Shown here: piece by piece, positions 36,090-45,913 of the stretch
Position numbering within the stretch: the first letter of the stretch is position 1
Layout of the letters: every line of letters begins with the position of its first letter
DNA from: Mangrovimonas sp. ST2L15
Lineage (GTDB): Bacteria; Bacteroidota; Bacteroidia; Flavobacteriales; Flavobacteriaceae
Assembly: GCF_001280515.1 (NCBI RefSeq)
Contig: NZ_LBIQ01000030.1
Coordinates: forward strand, 1,116,001-1,180,000
Length of the DNA: 64,000 nt
Reading direction: 5' to 3'
The notes under the pieces: generated by a model
Database searches by the model: none
What the model was told of the DNA's origin: nothing
What the model saw: only the letters and a program-made list of their open reading frames with translations
Translations under genes and position numbers: made by a program

Positions 36090-37085
36090 ATGAATTTTAA
36101 AGTCTCAGTAATTATACCTGTATATAATGCCGAAAATTTTTTAGAAAAGTCGGTAATGTCTGCTGTGAATTTAAAGCAAGTCGGTGAAATTATTTTAATA
36201 GAAGATTGCTCTCCAGATCATGCGCTGGATGTTGCATTACGATTAGAAAAAGAGTTTGATAAAGTAAAGGTATATCAACATCCCGATAAAGGTAATTATG
36301 GAGCTGGGGCTTCAAGGAATCTAGGAATCAAAATGGCGTCATATCCATTTATTTCCTTTTTGGATGCAGATGATTATTATCTTCCAAATAGGTTTTCAAC
36401 GGATGAAGAAATTTTTATGACCATTAAAAATTGTGATGGTGTCTATAATGCAGTTGGAACTTTTTTTAAAACGGAAAAGGCTAAGCAAACTTTTTTTGAT
36501 GGCGGATGGGGTTATCAGGAAATATTAACCTTGAATAATCCTGTTGAACCTGAAGATCTTTTTTCGGTTCTATTTCATCAAGATTCAAATGTCAAAGGGG
36601 AGTTTCATACCAACGGCATTACCTTAAAGAAGACAGTGTTTGAAAAGGTGGGCTTTTTTAACACGAAACTTCGTTTAAGACAGGATATCCATTTATGGCG
36701 TCGCTTAGCAGGTTTTTGTAATCTATATTCTGGGGAAATAGGAGACCCCGTGGCAATGCGAGTCATTCATGATGAAAATAGAATGACCAAAAGAAAGGAC
36801 CATTTGCAATATATTGATATTTGGTGGCAAAGCTTAAAAGATGAATTTAAAATCAAGGGGTTAGACAAGAATAAATACGCTATTTTTGAACAAGCCTATT
36901 TTAATCATTACGCGGGTGATAAAAATAAATTCAAGGCCTTTAAAGCATTATTGATGAATGTTATTAATAAGCCAAAACTATTTGCTGAAAGTTATGGGAA
37001 TTTTGATTTTAACTTTTGGAAAGTTTTTGGTAAGAATAAATGGACGATTAAATTCATCTCATTTAAAAATAAGTTATTTACTTAG
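36090..37085 (+). CDS. Glycosyltransferase family 2
   Basis: 331 residues, GT-A fold. N-terminal VSVIIPVYNAENFLEKSV, donor-binding LIEDCSPDHA (an ED in place of the common DD) and catalytic FLDADDYYLPNRF. Inverting transferase family. Sits between a sulfotransferase and an epimerase gene. Confidence 0.92.
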   Translation: MNFKVSVIIPVYNAENFLEKSVMSAVNLKQVGEIILIEDCSPDHALDVALRLEKEFDKVKVYQHPDKGNYGAGASRNLGIKMASYPFISFLDADDYYLPNRFSTDEEIFMTIKNCDGVYNAVGTFFKTEKAKQTFFDGGWGYQEILTLNNPVEPEDLFSVLFHQDSNVKGEFHTNGITLKKTVFEKVGFFNTKLRLRQDIHLWRRLAGFCNLYSGEIGDPVAMRVIHDENRMTKRKDHLQYIDIWWQSLKDEFKIKGLDKNKYAIFEQAYFNHYAGDKNKFKAFKALLMNVINKPKLFAESYGNFDFNFWKVFGKNKWTIKFISFKNKLFT

Positions 37086-37119
37086 TTGAAAGATTAAATT
37101 AAAGAGATATAAAAGAACA

Positions 37120-38175
37120 ATGAAAACACATTTAATATCTGGCGGCTGCGGTTTTGTAGGTCGTAATATGGTAAAACGATTATATAAGAAAACCCAGGAT
37201 AGAGTGATATTTATCGATGATTTGTCAGTAGGGACACATCCCTCAACTTGGTTAAATATTGATATTATTAAAAAAGAAGAAGAGCTAGAAATTTACGGTG
37301 AGGACAAACGATTGATTTTTATTGAATCTGATTTCAGGAAAATTCTTCATGAACTTGAAAAAGACCCTGATTTTTTCAATACTAAATATGGCCTTATGAT
37401 AGATAAATTTGCGGATGTTTTTCATTTTGCAGCCATAGTAGGGGGTAGAGCTAAGATTGATGGAGACCCTATTCAAGTTGCCTTGGATTTGGCCATAGAT
37501 TCGGAGTTCTTTTATTGGGTGAGCAGACACAAGCCCGAGCGAGTGTTGTATCCTAGTTCTAGTGCCGCTTATCCTATAAGTCTTCAAACTGAATCGAATA
37601 CTCTTCAATTGAAAGAGTCTGATATCGATTTTGATAACATGGGGCAACCCGATATGACCTATGGATGGACTAAATTAACAGGAGAATTTTTAGCCCAAAT
37701 AACAGCAAAACACTACGGAGTAAAAATTACCTGTATTAGACCATTTTCAGGTTATGGAGAGGACCAAGATTATTCCTATCCAACACCTGCCATTGCTAGG
37801 AGAGCTGTTTTTAAAGAAGCTCCTTTTGAAGTATGGGGGTCTGGACATCAGGGACGTGATTTTGTACACATAGATGATGTTTTGGATTGTGTAGAGGTGG
37901 CCATGGATAAAATTCATGATGGAACGGCTATCAATATTGGTCAAGGAATTTTAACTTCTTTTAGGGATTTGATTGGCATTTTCTGTGAATTTGCAGGATA
38001 CAGCCCAGAAATTAAGCCATTGTTGGATAAGCCAGTAGGTGTTCATAGTAGATATTGTGATATGACCTGGGTGAAAGAAAACTTAGGTTGGGAACCAAAA
38101 ATATCCATTAAAGAGGGGATGAAACGGGTATATGATGCGGTAATGGAAAGAGAAAAAGCATTGGGAAACTTATAA
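37120..38175 (+). CDS. NAD-dependent sugar-nucleotide epimerase/dehydratase
   Basis: 351 residues, extended short-chain dehydrogenase. NAD loop SGGCGFVGRN (7-16), active-site PSSSAAYP and YGWTK (Tyr-x3-Lys), and the C-terminal LGWEPKISIKEGMKRVY. Probably epimerises or dehydrates a nucleotide sugar for the polymer. The exact substrate is not evident; it is not an obvious GalE or RmlB. Confidence 0.88.
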   Translation: MKTHLISGGCGFVGRNMVKRLYKKTQDRVIFIDDLSVGTHPSTWLNIDIIKKEEELEIYGEDKRLIFIESDFRKILHELEKDPDFFNTKYGLMIDKFADVFHFAAIVGGRAKIDGDPIQVALDLAIDSEFFYWVSRHKPERVLYPSSSAAYPISLQTESNTLQLKESDIDFDNMGQPDMTYGWTKLTGEFLAQITAKHYGVKITCIRPFSGYGEDQDYSYPTPAIARRAVFKEAPFEVWGSGHQGRDFVHIDDVLDCVEVAMDKIHDGTAINIGQGILTSFRDLIGIFCEFAGYSPEIKPLLDKPVGVHSRYCDMTWVKENLGWEPKISIKEGMKRVYDAVMEREKALGNL

Positions 38176-38185
38176 ATAATTTTAA

Positions 38186-39256
38186 ATGAAAATTCTTTTT
38201 GCTTGCATTCCTACCCCATTGAATCGATTTATGGTCGATTTAAAAGAAGGTCTTGAGCAACATGCCGAAGTAGTTTGGGACTGTGATGAGTTTTGGGCTA
38301 TGAAAAATGATTATGATGTTATTCATATTCATTGGCCCGAATATTTGTCTTTTGAAATGGAAAGTTACTTAAGAACCCCAGAGTCCATTCCAAGCGAATT
38401 ATGGGAAAGACTTAAAACTTGTTTGGATTTCTGGAGTGCTCATTCAAAAATTATTTATACTAGGCATGTACAGTATCCTCATGCCAGACATGATGAAGAA
38501 TTTTTGAACCTATATAGATTTGTAACTTCTTATTGTGATACGGTAGTACATTTTGCAAATTATAGTATTGAGCAGTTTAAAGAATTCTATCCTGAACATG
38601 AACATGTAAATCACGTGGTTATTCCTCATCATAATTATGCTTCTTTGCCAAATCCATCAGATAAGAGGTCTGCAAGAAAAGAATTGGGAATTGCTGAAGA
38701 AGATCATGTTATGTTGGTTTTCGGAGCTATAAAAGATAATGAAAAGGAATTAATTTCTAAGGCATTTTCTTATCTGCCAGGGAATAATAAAGTTTTATTA
38801 GCCCCTGGGTGGAAGGTGCTAAGAAGGGAAATAGGCTATATAAGGTTAAGAGAGTGGATTTGGAAATGGGACAAGTGGATAGCTTCAAAACAAAAGAGAA
38901 AAAGAATAAATCTTGGTTTTATAGCTGAGGAAGATGCTCATTTATATTTAAATTCTGCAGATTTTTTATTTATTCCTAGAACCAATGAATTAAATAGTGG
39001 AAATATAACTTTAGGTTGTACGTTTGGTTTGGTGGTCGTAGGAAAAGATGGGGCGGATATAGGTGAAATTTTAGAGGAAACAGGGAATCCTACTTTTAAA
39101 GTTGATAATGATGATAGTTTGAGAAAGGCTGTCTTAAAAGCATTGGAATTAAAAAATGTGGGCCATGGAGCTAAAAATAGAAAATTAGCTTTGGATGATT
39201 GGGGTATAAATTTGATATCAAATGAATATCTAAGTGTAATGAAAGGTATCAAGTAA
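38186..39256 (+). CDS. Glycosyltransferase, GT-B type
   Basis: 356 residues. N-terminal KILFACIPTPLNRFMVDLKE and VIHIHWPEYLSFEME, a pattern seen in GT4-like enzymes; C-terminal FIPRTNELNSGNITLGCTFG with GADIGEIL. The canonical EX7E is not clear (Glu in NELNSG). It follows the epimerase by 10 bp. Confidence 0.78.
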   Translation: MKILFACIPTPLNRFMVDLKEGLEQHAEVVWDCDEFWAMKNDYDVIHIHWPEYLSFEMESYLRTPESIPSELWERLKTCLDFWSAHSKIIYTRHVQYPHARHDEEFLNLYRFVTSYCDTVVHFANYSIEQFKEFYPEHEHVNHVVIPHHNYASLPNPSDKRSARKELGIAEEDHVMLVFGAIKDNEKELISKAFSYLPGNNKVLLAPGWKVLRREIGYIRLREWIWKWDKWIASKQKRKRINLGFIAEEDAHLYLNSADFLFIPRTNELNSGNITLGCTFGLVVVGKDGADIGEILEETGNPTFKVDNDDSLRKAVLKALELKNVGHGAKNRKLALDDWGINLISNEYLSVMKGIK

Positions 39257-39298
39257 AAGGGTTTTCGTGAATTCTATCGGTTTGTCAATGAATTAAAT

Positions 39299-40216
39299 AT
39301 GGAAAAAAATGAAAAGTTAGATTTTGCTGTAATTGGAGGGCAAAAATGTGGTTCCACTTACTTGCAAAGTGTTATTAATAATCACCCAGATATTCAAATG
39401 GTGAAAGGGGAAGTGCCTTTTTTTGAAAATCCAGATTATTCAAATGATGGAATGTTGAAATTAAATAAGTTATTAGCAGAACTTGATAAATCAAAAACCA
39501 TCGGGATCAAGCGGCCTAATTTGTTAGCTCAACCATATGCGCCGGATCGAATTATAAATTTCAATTCTGAAATCAAAGCTATCGCAATTTTAAGAAATCC
39601 TCTCGAGCGGCTTAAAAGTGCATATTTTCATTATATAAATGATGGCTTTGCTCCTGTTAAGGGGTTAAATTCGGGCATATCAAATTTGTTAGACGGTAAA
39701 TTAGCGAATACTTATAAAAGAACAGAAGAATTATTAGAATTTGGCTTGTATGCAGATCATATCATTAATTATAAAACAGTCTTAAAAGATAACTTACTGG
39801 TTTTATTTTACGATGATTTAAAAAATGATAAGTTAGAGGTTATTAAGAGATGTTATTCATTTTTATCAGTTGATAATACTTACATCCCAGAAGAAAAGTA
39901 CCTAACATCTAGGCCACAAAAAGTGAATTATTCTTTGGCTCGTGGCTGGTTGTTGACCAAAAAAAATAACTATCAATATGACTATAATGATGATAAAACC
40001 CGACTTTTCTATAAGGAGCAAACGGATAGAGATAAATTAGTTTGTAGACGTATTGATCAAATAGATAGACTTATAGTTTCGAGATTGTTCAAGTCTAATA
40101 AAAAGCCCGAGTATAGTGAGGTTTTAAAAAAACGATTAATAAATTTCTATCAAAAGGATATTGAAAAATTAGAGATTGCACTAGGAGTGGATTTATCTCA
40201 TTGGTTAGATAAATGA
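39299..40216 (+). CDS. Sulfotransferase (Sulfotransfer_1 type)
   Basis: 305 residues. PAPS loop GGQKCGSTYLQSV (13-25) at the extreme N-terminus, VPFFENPDY, and the 3'-phosphate motif ILRNPLERLKSAYFHYI. Third sulfotransferase of the locus. About 150 bp of AT-rich sequence without a gene follows. Confidence 0.91.
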   Translation: MEKNEKLDFAVIGGQKCGSTYLQSVINNHPDIQMVKGEVPFFENPDYSNDGMLKLNKLLAELDKSKTIGIKRPNLLAQPYAPDRIINFNSEIKAIAILRNPLERLKSAYFHYINDGFAPVKGLNSGISNLLDGKLANTYKRTEELLEFGLYADHIINYKTVLKDNLLVLFYDDLKNDKLEVIKRCYSFLSVDNTYIPEEKYLTSRPQKVNYSLARGWLLTKKNNYQYDYNDDKTRLFYKEQTDRDKLVCRRIDQIDRLIVSRLFKSNKKPEYSEVLKKRLINFYQKDIEKLEIALGVDLSHWLDK

Positions 40217-40368
40217 TTCCCTGATTAAAATGGTTAAATACATTAATAATATCAGAGGAATTTGATTTAAATCGGATAGGTAATTAAAGTTTTTCAATCA
40301 AAGAAGTTAATGTTTATCACAACATTAAGAAGTGAAGAGTTTTGTTTTAGAAATAAATAAGTAGAGAA

Positions 40369-41145
40369 ATGCTGTATAATAAAATAAGAAATCGGTATTT
40401 GCATGAAAAGCGCAAAATGTACAGGCGTATAGAAGATATACAAGCGAAAAAAATTATTCTAGGAAAGCAGAATCCTATTTATCATGTTCACATTAGAAAA
40501 ACAGGTGGAACCTCAATTAACTATTCATTTTTAGAACAAATTGATGGGGACGCTAAGACAATTTATGATGAGTTAATTAAAAAGGAAAATCATAGACTGA
40601 TTAAAGATGATAAAGTTTTAGTGGGTTGGAACAAGCAGTTTATTAATCAAGGTTATTTTACTTATGCATTCTCGCATATACCATTACATGAACTGTCTTT
40701 AAATCAGGATACTTTTATTTTTACTTGTATGAGGGATCCTGCGAGAAGAGTTATATCTCTATATAACATGTTAAGATTCTATGAGATCAATGAAATTAAT
40801 CATCCATGTATGCAAACACAAGGAAAATGGTTGGGGGATTCATTTGATTACTTTTTAAATACCATTCCCAAAGAACATTTTCTTAACCAAATTTTCATGT
40901 TTTCTAAAAATATAGAGATTAATGAGGCTTTTGATAAACTTTGTTCATTAAATCATATTGTTTTTACTGAAACTCTTAGTCAAGATATGACTGATTTGGG
41001 TCAAAAATTAAATTTAGATTTGTCTGTTTCTAACCAAAAAAGTTATGGTCACAAAGAAAATATTTCTGAAAGCCAAAAATCTAAACTTATAGAATTACTT
41101 GAGCCGGAATATAAACTAATTGAGATGTTGAAAAGAGAAAAGTAA
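40369..41145 (+). CDS. Sulfotransferase family 2-like protein
   Basis: 258 residues. HVHIRKTGGTSINYSFL (39-55) is the PAPS loop in the form used by heparan 2-O- and chondroitin-type sulfotransferases (PF03567-like), with FTCMRDPARRVISLYNML as the 3'-phosphate motif. Basic N-terminal 30 residues. Fourth of the five sulfotransferases. Substrate unknown. Confidence 0.87.
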   Translation: MLYNKIRNRYLHEKRKMYRRIEDIQAKKIILGKQNPIYHVHIRKTGGTSINYSFLEQIDGDAKTIYDELIKKENHRLIKDDKVLVGWNKQFINQGYFTYAFSHIPLHELSLNQDTFIFTCMRDPARRVISLYNMLRFYEINEINHPCMQTQGKWLGDSFDYFLNTIPKEHFLNQIFMFSKNIEINEAFDKLCSLNHIVFTETLSQDMTDLGQKLNLDLSVSNQKSYGHKENISESQKSKLIELLEPEYKLIEMLKREK

Positions 41146-41178
41146 GATCTTTAATTTTTTAAGGGTTATTTAAATTAA

Positions 41179-42120
41179 ATGGATTTAGCACCTATAGTAC
41201 TTTTTGTTTATAACAGGCCGGAGCATACTCTTGAGACCTTGAAGTCTTTAAGTGAAAATACCTTATCTGTAAAATCAAACTTAATTATATTTTGTGATGG
41301 ACCTAAAAAGGGAGCAACAGAAGAAAGCTTAGGCCAAATTAAAAAAGTTAAGGAGATATGTAGACAGGAAAAATGGTGCGGTCAAGTTGAGGTATTGGAG
41401 TCTGAGTTAAACAAGGGTTTAGCCAAATCTATAAAGGAAGGGGTAACTCAAGTAGTTAATGAATATGGCAAGGTGATTGTTTTGGAAGATGATATTGTGA
41501 CTTCACCTTATTTTTTGGAATACATGAATCAGGCTTTATCTCTTTATGAAAGGGATGAGAAAGTTATGCATATTAGCTCATATTGGCCCAATACAACAAA
41601 GTACTTACCACCCTTGGACTCCACCTTTTTTCTGAGTTTTATGAGTTGTTGGGGATGGGCTACTTGGAAAAATAGGTGGGATAAAGCAATATGGGATTTT
41701 CAGTTTCATTTAGATCAACTTAAGGACTCCAAAATAAAAAGAAGATTTAACTTAGATAACTCCCTGCTCCAAAGTGAGCAACTAGAAAACAATATTAACG
41801 GAACGATAAATACGTGGGCAATTAATTGGTATGCAACCATCTTTCATGAAAATGCGTTATGTTTATATCCTTCAGTTTCATTAAGTTCAAATATTGGATT
41901 GGATGGAAGTGGGACTAATTGTGATGCTTTAGAGGTTACTTTGAATGTGTCCCAAAAATCAGTTCCAGTCAAGAGAATTAAAATCAAAGAGTCAAAGATT
42001 GCTAGAAATTATTTGATTAGGTATTATAGATTTGGAGAAAATTCTGATCTATTAAAGATATTCAAATTTCATTATGTTAAACTTAGATTTAGATTAATAA
42101 AAATTATAAAAGGGAATTGA
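41179..42120 (+). CDS. Glycosyltransferase, GT2/GNT-I-like
   Basis: 313 residues, GT-A fold. APIVLFVYNRPEHTLETLKS and LIIFCDGPKKG mark the donor domain; the metal-binding motif is VIVLEDDIVTSPYFLEYM, like N-acetylglucosaminyltransferase I; MSCWGWATWKNRWDKAIWDF is a typical downstream block of this bacterial family. Overlaps the next gene as TTGA. Confidence 0.88.
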   Translation: MDLAPIVLFVYNRPEHTLETLKSLSENTLSVKSNLIIFCDGPKKGATEESLGQIKKVKEICRQEKWCGQVEVLESELNKGLAKSIKEGVTQVVNEYGKVIVLEDDIVTSPYFLEYMNQALSLYERDEKVMHISSYWPNTTKYLPPLDSTFFLSFMSCWGWATWKNRWDKAIWDFQFHLDQLKDSKIKRRFNLDNSLLQSEQLENNINGTINTWAINWYATIFHENALCLYPSVSLSSNIGLDGSGTNCDALEVTLNVSQKSVPVKRIKIKESKIARNYLIRYYRFGENSDLLKIFKFHYVKLRFRLIKIIKGN

Positions 42121-43367
42121 AAGTACTCCATATAAATACTTCGGATACAGGAGGAGCTGCTAATGCTGCTATTAGATTGCACTTAGCCCTTTTAGAAAAT
42201 GGAGTGGATTCCCATATGCTTTTTGCAAATAAGACCAGAGATGATGTTCCTAATAGCCATAAGTTCGAAAAAGGAAAACTTGGAATCTTAGAGAATATTT
42301 GGTACAGAATCAATCGAAAGTTAGGGCGGGTAAAGACCTATTGGGAAAAACACAAAAAAATTACAGCTGGTCAATCACAAGAGGTAGAGCTATTTTCTTT
42401 GCCTTACAGTGATTATGATATAACCGAAATGGATATTTATAACAAGGTTGATGTCATAAATTTACATTGGATTTCAGGCTTTTTGGACTATAATTTTTTT
42501 TCCAAAAATAGAAAACCAATTGTTTGGACATTGCATGATATGAATCCCTTTACAGGAGGCTGCCACTATAGTTATGGCTGTGATAGGTTTGTTGATAGCT
42601 GTAATTCTTGTCCCCAATTAATAGGAACCAATAGGATAACTATTTCAAAAACATTTTTAAAGTATAAGAAAAAATATTTGTCAAATATTAACGTGTCTTG
42701 GGTGGTTTTATGTGAATGGATGTCAGTAAACTTAGAGAAAAGTTCAATGGTTCAAGGAGGCTCTATAAGCAAAATTTATAATTCTGTAAACCAACAAGTT
42801 TTTAAAGACTATGGGGAAGTAGAAAAGACAAGAGCGAAGTATAATCTGCCTCTCAATAAAAAAATATTTTTATTTGTAAGTGAGAATGTTGATAATAAAC
42901 GTAAGGGAATCGATATTATATTGGATTGTGCAAGAAAGTTAAACCAAGATTCTTTCGTGTTTTGTGCCATAGGAAAGAGTAATGAAATATTAAATGAGCA
43001 TCAAAATATCATTAGCTTAGGGAGTATTAATGAAGAAGAAGCACTGGCAAAGCTATATGGAGCTGTAGATGCAGTTATAATTCCATCTAGAGAAGATAAC
43101 TTGCCAAATGTCATGGTAGAGGCCTTATCTTGTGGCACACCTGTCATTGCTCAAAGCAGAGGAGGCCTTACTGAAATAATTGATACAGGTGTTAATGGCT
43201 TGTTGTTTGATAATGAGACAGAGTATCATTTAGTGGATGCCTGTCAAGATTTTTTGATGAATAAGTTTAGTTTTAATAATTCTCAAATAGCTGAGATGGC
43301 AGGTGAAAAATTTTCACCCAAATTGCAATCAAAAGCCTATTTAGATATCTATAAATCATTGGTGTAA
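42117..43367 (+). CDS. Glycosyltransferase family 4
   Basis: 416 residues from TTG 42117. N-terminal MKVLHINTSDTGGAANAAIR and HWISGFLDYNFF, a cysteine-containing loop (GGCHYSYGCDRF, DSCNSCPQLIG) typical of a GT4 subgroup, and the C-terminal DNLPNVMVEALSCGTPVIA (EX7E) with GGLTEII. The TTG overlaps the previous stop, so coupled. Confidence 0.91.
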   Translation: MKVLHINTSDTGGAANAAIRLHLALLENGVDSHMLFANKTRDDVPNSHKFEKGKLGILENIWYRINRKLGRVKTYWEKHKKITAGQSQEVELFSLPYSDYDITEMDIYNKVDVINLHWISGFLDYNFFSKNRKPIVWTLHDMNPFTGGCHYSYGCDRFVDSCNSCPQLIGTNRITISKTFLKYKKKYLSNINVSWVVLCEWMSVNLEKSSMVQGGSISKIYNSVNQQVFKDYGEVEKTRAKYNLPLNKKIFLFVSENVDNKRKGIDIILDCARKLNQDSFVFCAIGKSNEILNEHQNIISLGSINEEEALAKLYGAVDAVIIPSREDNLPNVMVEALSCGTPVIAQSRGGLTEIIDTGVNGLLFDNETEYHLVDACQDFLMNKFSFNNSQIAEMAGEKFSPKLQSKAYLDIYKSLV

Positions 43368-43369
43368 TT

Positions 43370-44164
43370 TTGATTAATCTCTATACTACTTTTTACAACG
43401 AAAAAAATGAATCCCGTAAGCAAGAGTTGATTTCTTGCATAAAAAAAAATGTAGAAAATTCTCATTTCTCGACAATAGTTATATTTAACGAAGGTGATTC
43501 TTTAAAGGAATTATGTCCAGAGAAGATTGTTGAAGTTCAAGTGGCAAAAAGGCCAACATATGATGATTTTATAGGATATATAAATAATCATACATTTAAG
43601 GATACAATTCATATTATAGCTAATACTGATATTTTTTTTGAAAAGGAAATTGCAGTTCTAGAATATTTGAATTTGGAATATACGTGTTTTGCATTGGCTA
43701 GGTGGGATACAACAGAATCTAGGAAGCCTTTACTTTTCAATCACAATGACAGTCAAGATGCATGGGTGTTTAAAGGTGAAATACAGAAGGGATTGAAGGC
43801 GTCATATCCATTAGGGGTTGCTAGATGTGATAATCGATTTTTGTATGATTTAGAGCTTTCAGGATATAAGGTTTTAAATCCTGCTTTCAGCATCAAAGCG
43901 TTCCATATGCATAAAGGACAACGAAATGTAGTATATACTGAAGCTGACAATACCTATAATATAAAACCTCCCTATAGATATAAGTATCCCCATAACATCT
44001 ATGGTTTTTTTAAAACAATTTTGCATAATATGAGCAAAAAACCAAAATTAGGTAAATATAGGTATGATATTAAGAAAATTAATACTTGGATTCCAGTTAA
44101 AGGAATAAGGTATATTTTTGAAATAATAACTGGAAAAAAGATGCCTCTGATAGGATATATTTAG
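43370..44164 (+). CDS. Putative glycosyltransferase of unrecognised family
   Basis: 264 residues from TTG 43370. INLYTTFYNEKNESRKQELI and a central HIIANTDIFFEKEI (a DxD-like metal motif) suggest a GT-A enzyme; FALARWDTT, DAWVFKGEI and DNRFLYDLELSGY follow, then FHMHKGQRNV. I cannot place it in a named family with confidence. Its neighbours are a GT4 gene and a sulfotransferase-like gene. Confidence 0.6.
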   Translation: MINLYTTFYNEKNESRKQELISCIKKNVENSHFSTIVIFNEGDSLKELCPEKIVEVQVAKRPTYDDFIGYINNHTFKDTIHIIANTDIFFEKEIAVLEYLNLEYTCFALARWDTTESRKPLLFNHNDSQDAWVFKGEIQKGLKASYPLGVARCDNRFLYDLELSGYKVLNPAFSIKAFHMHKGQRNVVYTEADNTYNIKPPYRYKYPHNIYGFFKTILHNMSKKPKLGKYRYDIKKINTWIPVKGIRYIFEIITGKKMPLIGYI

Positions 44165-44177
44165 AATCTTTACAATT

Positions 44178-44837
44178 ATGGCAGTTTTTATAAATTATAG
44201 TAAGAAATTTTTTGTTTTTACTTCATACAAAGTGGCTTATTCTACCCTTCAAAATCAAAGTGGGGGAGAATTAAAATACCTAAGCTATAAGTTAAATTAC
44301 CCAGTTTTTAGACATATTTTAAAACACTATTCTTATAATAAATACTTATTAGTAAGGAATCCTTACGATCGATTTTTATCTCTATTTTCAGATAAGTTTA
44401 GGAAGCAACCAGAAAGAATTTTAGGAGGTTTACATACTTGGGAAAATGTTCACACATGTATGTTTCCCTACTTAGGGCTTTCCAATACGGACAGTGATGA
44501 AATGATTGCTGATAAATTTTTGACTATGCAATTGAGCGAGTTAATTTCATTCCTTCCAAAAGGGATTCTACTTGATGAGCATTTTATGTCACAGAAAAGC
44601 ACCATACAAATTAGTGCATTTAATAAAATTCCAATTGCTGTTCCTATGAAAAAAATATTAAGGCTTGAAGATCAAAAGGAAGATTTTTCAAAACTGACAG
44701 GAATTAATTTAGGCATAAAAAGAAATACTAGCAATTCTAAAGAATATAAAGGGGAGTTGTCTAAAGAAGATTTAGTAGTTCTAAATAGAATATATAAAGA
44801 GGACTTTGAACAAGGAAATTATCAAATGCTATATTAG
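44178..44837 (+). CDS. Sulfotransferase family 2-like protein (divergent)
   Basis: 219 residues. The N-terminal FFVFTSYKVAYSTLQNQ (11-27) occupies the place of the PAPS loop, with KVAYST in place of KTGGTS; YLLVRNPYDRFLSLFSDKF is a good 3'-phosphate motif. The deviant first loop may reduce or alter activity. Fifth sulfotransferase-like protein in the locus. Confidence 0.75.
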   Translation: MAVFINYSKKFFVFTSYKVAYSTLQNQSGGELKYLSYKLNYPVFRHILKHYSYNKYLLVRNPYDRFLSLFSDKFRKQPERILGGLHTWENVHTCMFPYLGLSNTDSDEMIADKFLTMQLSELISFLPKGILLDEHFMSQKSTIQISAFNKIPIAVPMKKILRLEDQKEDFSKLTGINLGIKRNTSNSKEYKGELSKEDLVVLNRIYKEDFEQGNYQMLY

Positions 44838-44843
44838 CGATCT

Positions 44844-45800
44844 ATGAAAAAAAGTGAAAACTCTGCAAACTACTTAATTCTTCCAAAATTAGATGATGAT
44901 GAAAATAGACCTGTATGGTCAGTAGTTATTCCCACTTATAACTGTGCACATTTTTTAAGGGAAACTTTACAGTCAGTTCTAAGTCAGGATCTGGGGCCAA
45001 AACTTATGCAGATAATTGTTGTAGATGATTTTTCTACAAAAGACGATCCTGAGGCTGTTGTAAAAGAAATTGGAAAGGGAAGGGTTGAATTTTTTAGACA
45101 GGAAAGTAACGTTGGTAAAGTAAAGAACTATGAAACAGGTTTGCTGAAGTCAAAAGGTAAACTAATTCACTTGCTCCATGGAGATGATAAACTTCTCTAT
45201 GGTTTTTATTCTGAAATGACTGAACTATTTGAAAAATATGAAATGGCGAAGGCAGCTTTTTGTCGATCCATTTATATAGATGCAAATAGTAATTGGAAAG
45301 GGTTAACAGGAATGGTCCAGGAAAAGGAAGGAATAGTAAATGACTTAGACGAAAAACTGTATTTACAACAGTTGATACAAACGCCTTCAATGGTTGTTAA
45401 GAGAGAGGTTTATGAAACCATTGGAGCCTTTGATAGGAGCTTAGACTGTATGGAAGATTGGGAAATGTGGTTTAGAATATCTAATAATTATCCTATTGCT
45501 ATCTCCAATAAAGTTCTGGCGGAATATAGGATACATTCTAATAATGCAACAAACGAAACCTTTTTAAATGGTAGCGCTTTGAGGACCCATGATGAGGTAT
45601 TGAAAATGATGGATTCTTATGTGCCATTAAATAAAAAAAATAAATCATTCAAATCAAGAAATAAAAAACAGGCAGATTTTCTTTTATTGTCTTATAGAAA
45701 TATTAAACATAGTTTGACTTGGCGAGAGAGAAAGGAGTTTATTGCTAGAATTTTAAAGTTGAATAGCTCCTTAAGAATGATATTGGGTATTTTAAGATAA
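44844..45800 (+). CDS. Glycosyltransferase family 2
   Basis: 318 residues, GT-A fold: WSVVIPTYNCAHFLRETLQS, VVDDFSTKDDPEA, the catalytic-side LIHLLHGDDKLLYG and the acceptor-side MEDWEMWFRISNNYP. Cytoplasmic. Six bp after the divergent sulfotransferase gene. Confidence 0.93.
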   Translation: MKKSENSANYLILPKLDDDENRPVWSVVIPTYNCAHFLRETLQSVLSQDLGPKLMQIIVVDDFSTKDDPEAVVKEIGKGRVEFFRQESNVGKVKNYETGLLKSKGKLIHLLHGDDKLLYGFYSEMTELFEKYEMAKAAFCRSIYIDANSNWKGLTGMVQEKEGIVNDLDEKLYLQQLIQTPSMVVKREVYETIGAFDRSLDCMEDWEMWFRISNNYPIAISNKVLAEYRIHSNNATNETFLNGSALRTHDEVLKMMDSYVPLNKKNKSFKSRNKKQADFLLLSYRNIKHSLTWRERKEFIARILKLNSSLRMILGILR

Positions 45801-45913
45801 ATCTATAAGTCAAAATTTTTAGAATTTTTTGAAATTATACCAGATAGTAAAAATGAGTTCAAGTATTTTTTATTTATTCGCAGCCTTTCTATTAACCTTA
45901 CAAAAATTATACC

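Noticed and set aside
40217-40368. A small gene in the gap between two sulfotransferases
   Set aside because: No frame of useful length with a start codon; the gap is AT-rich with no clear promoter or hairpin.
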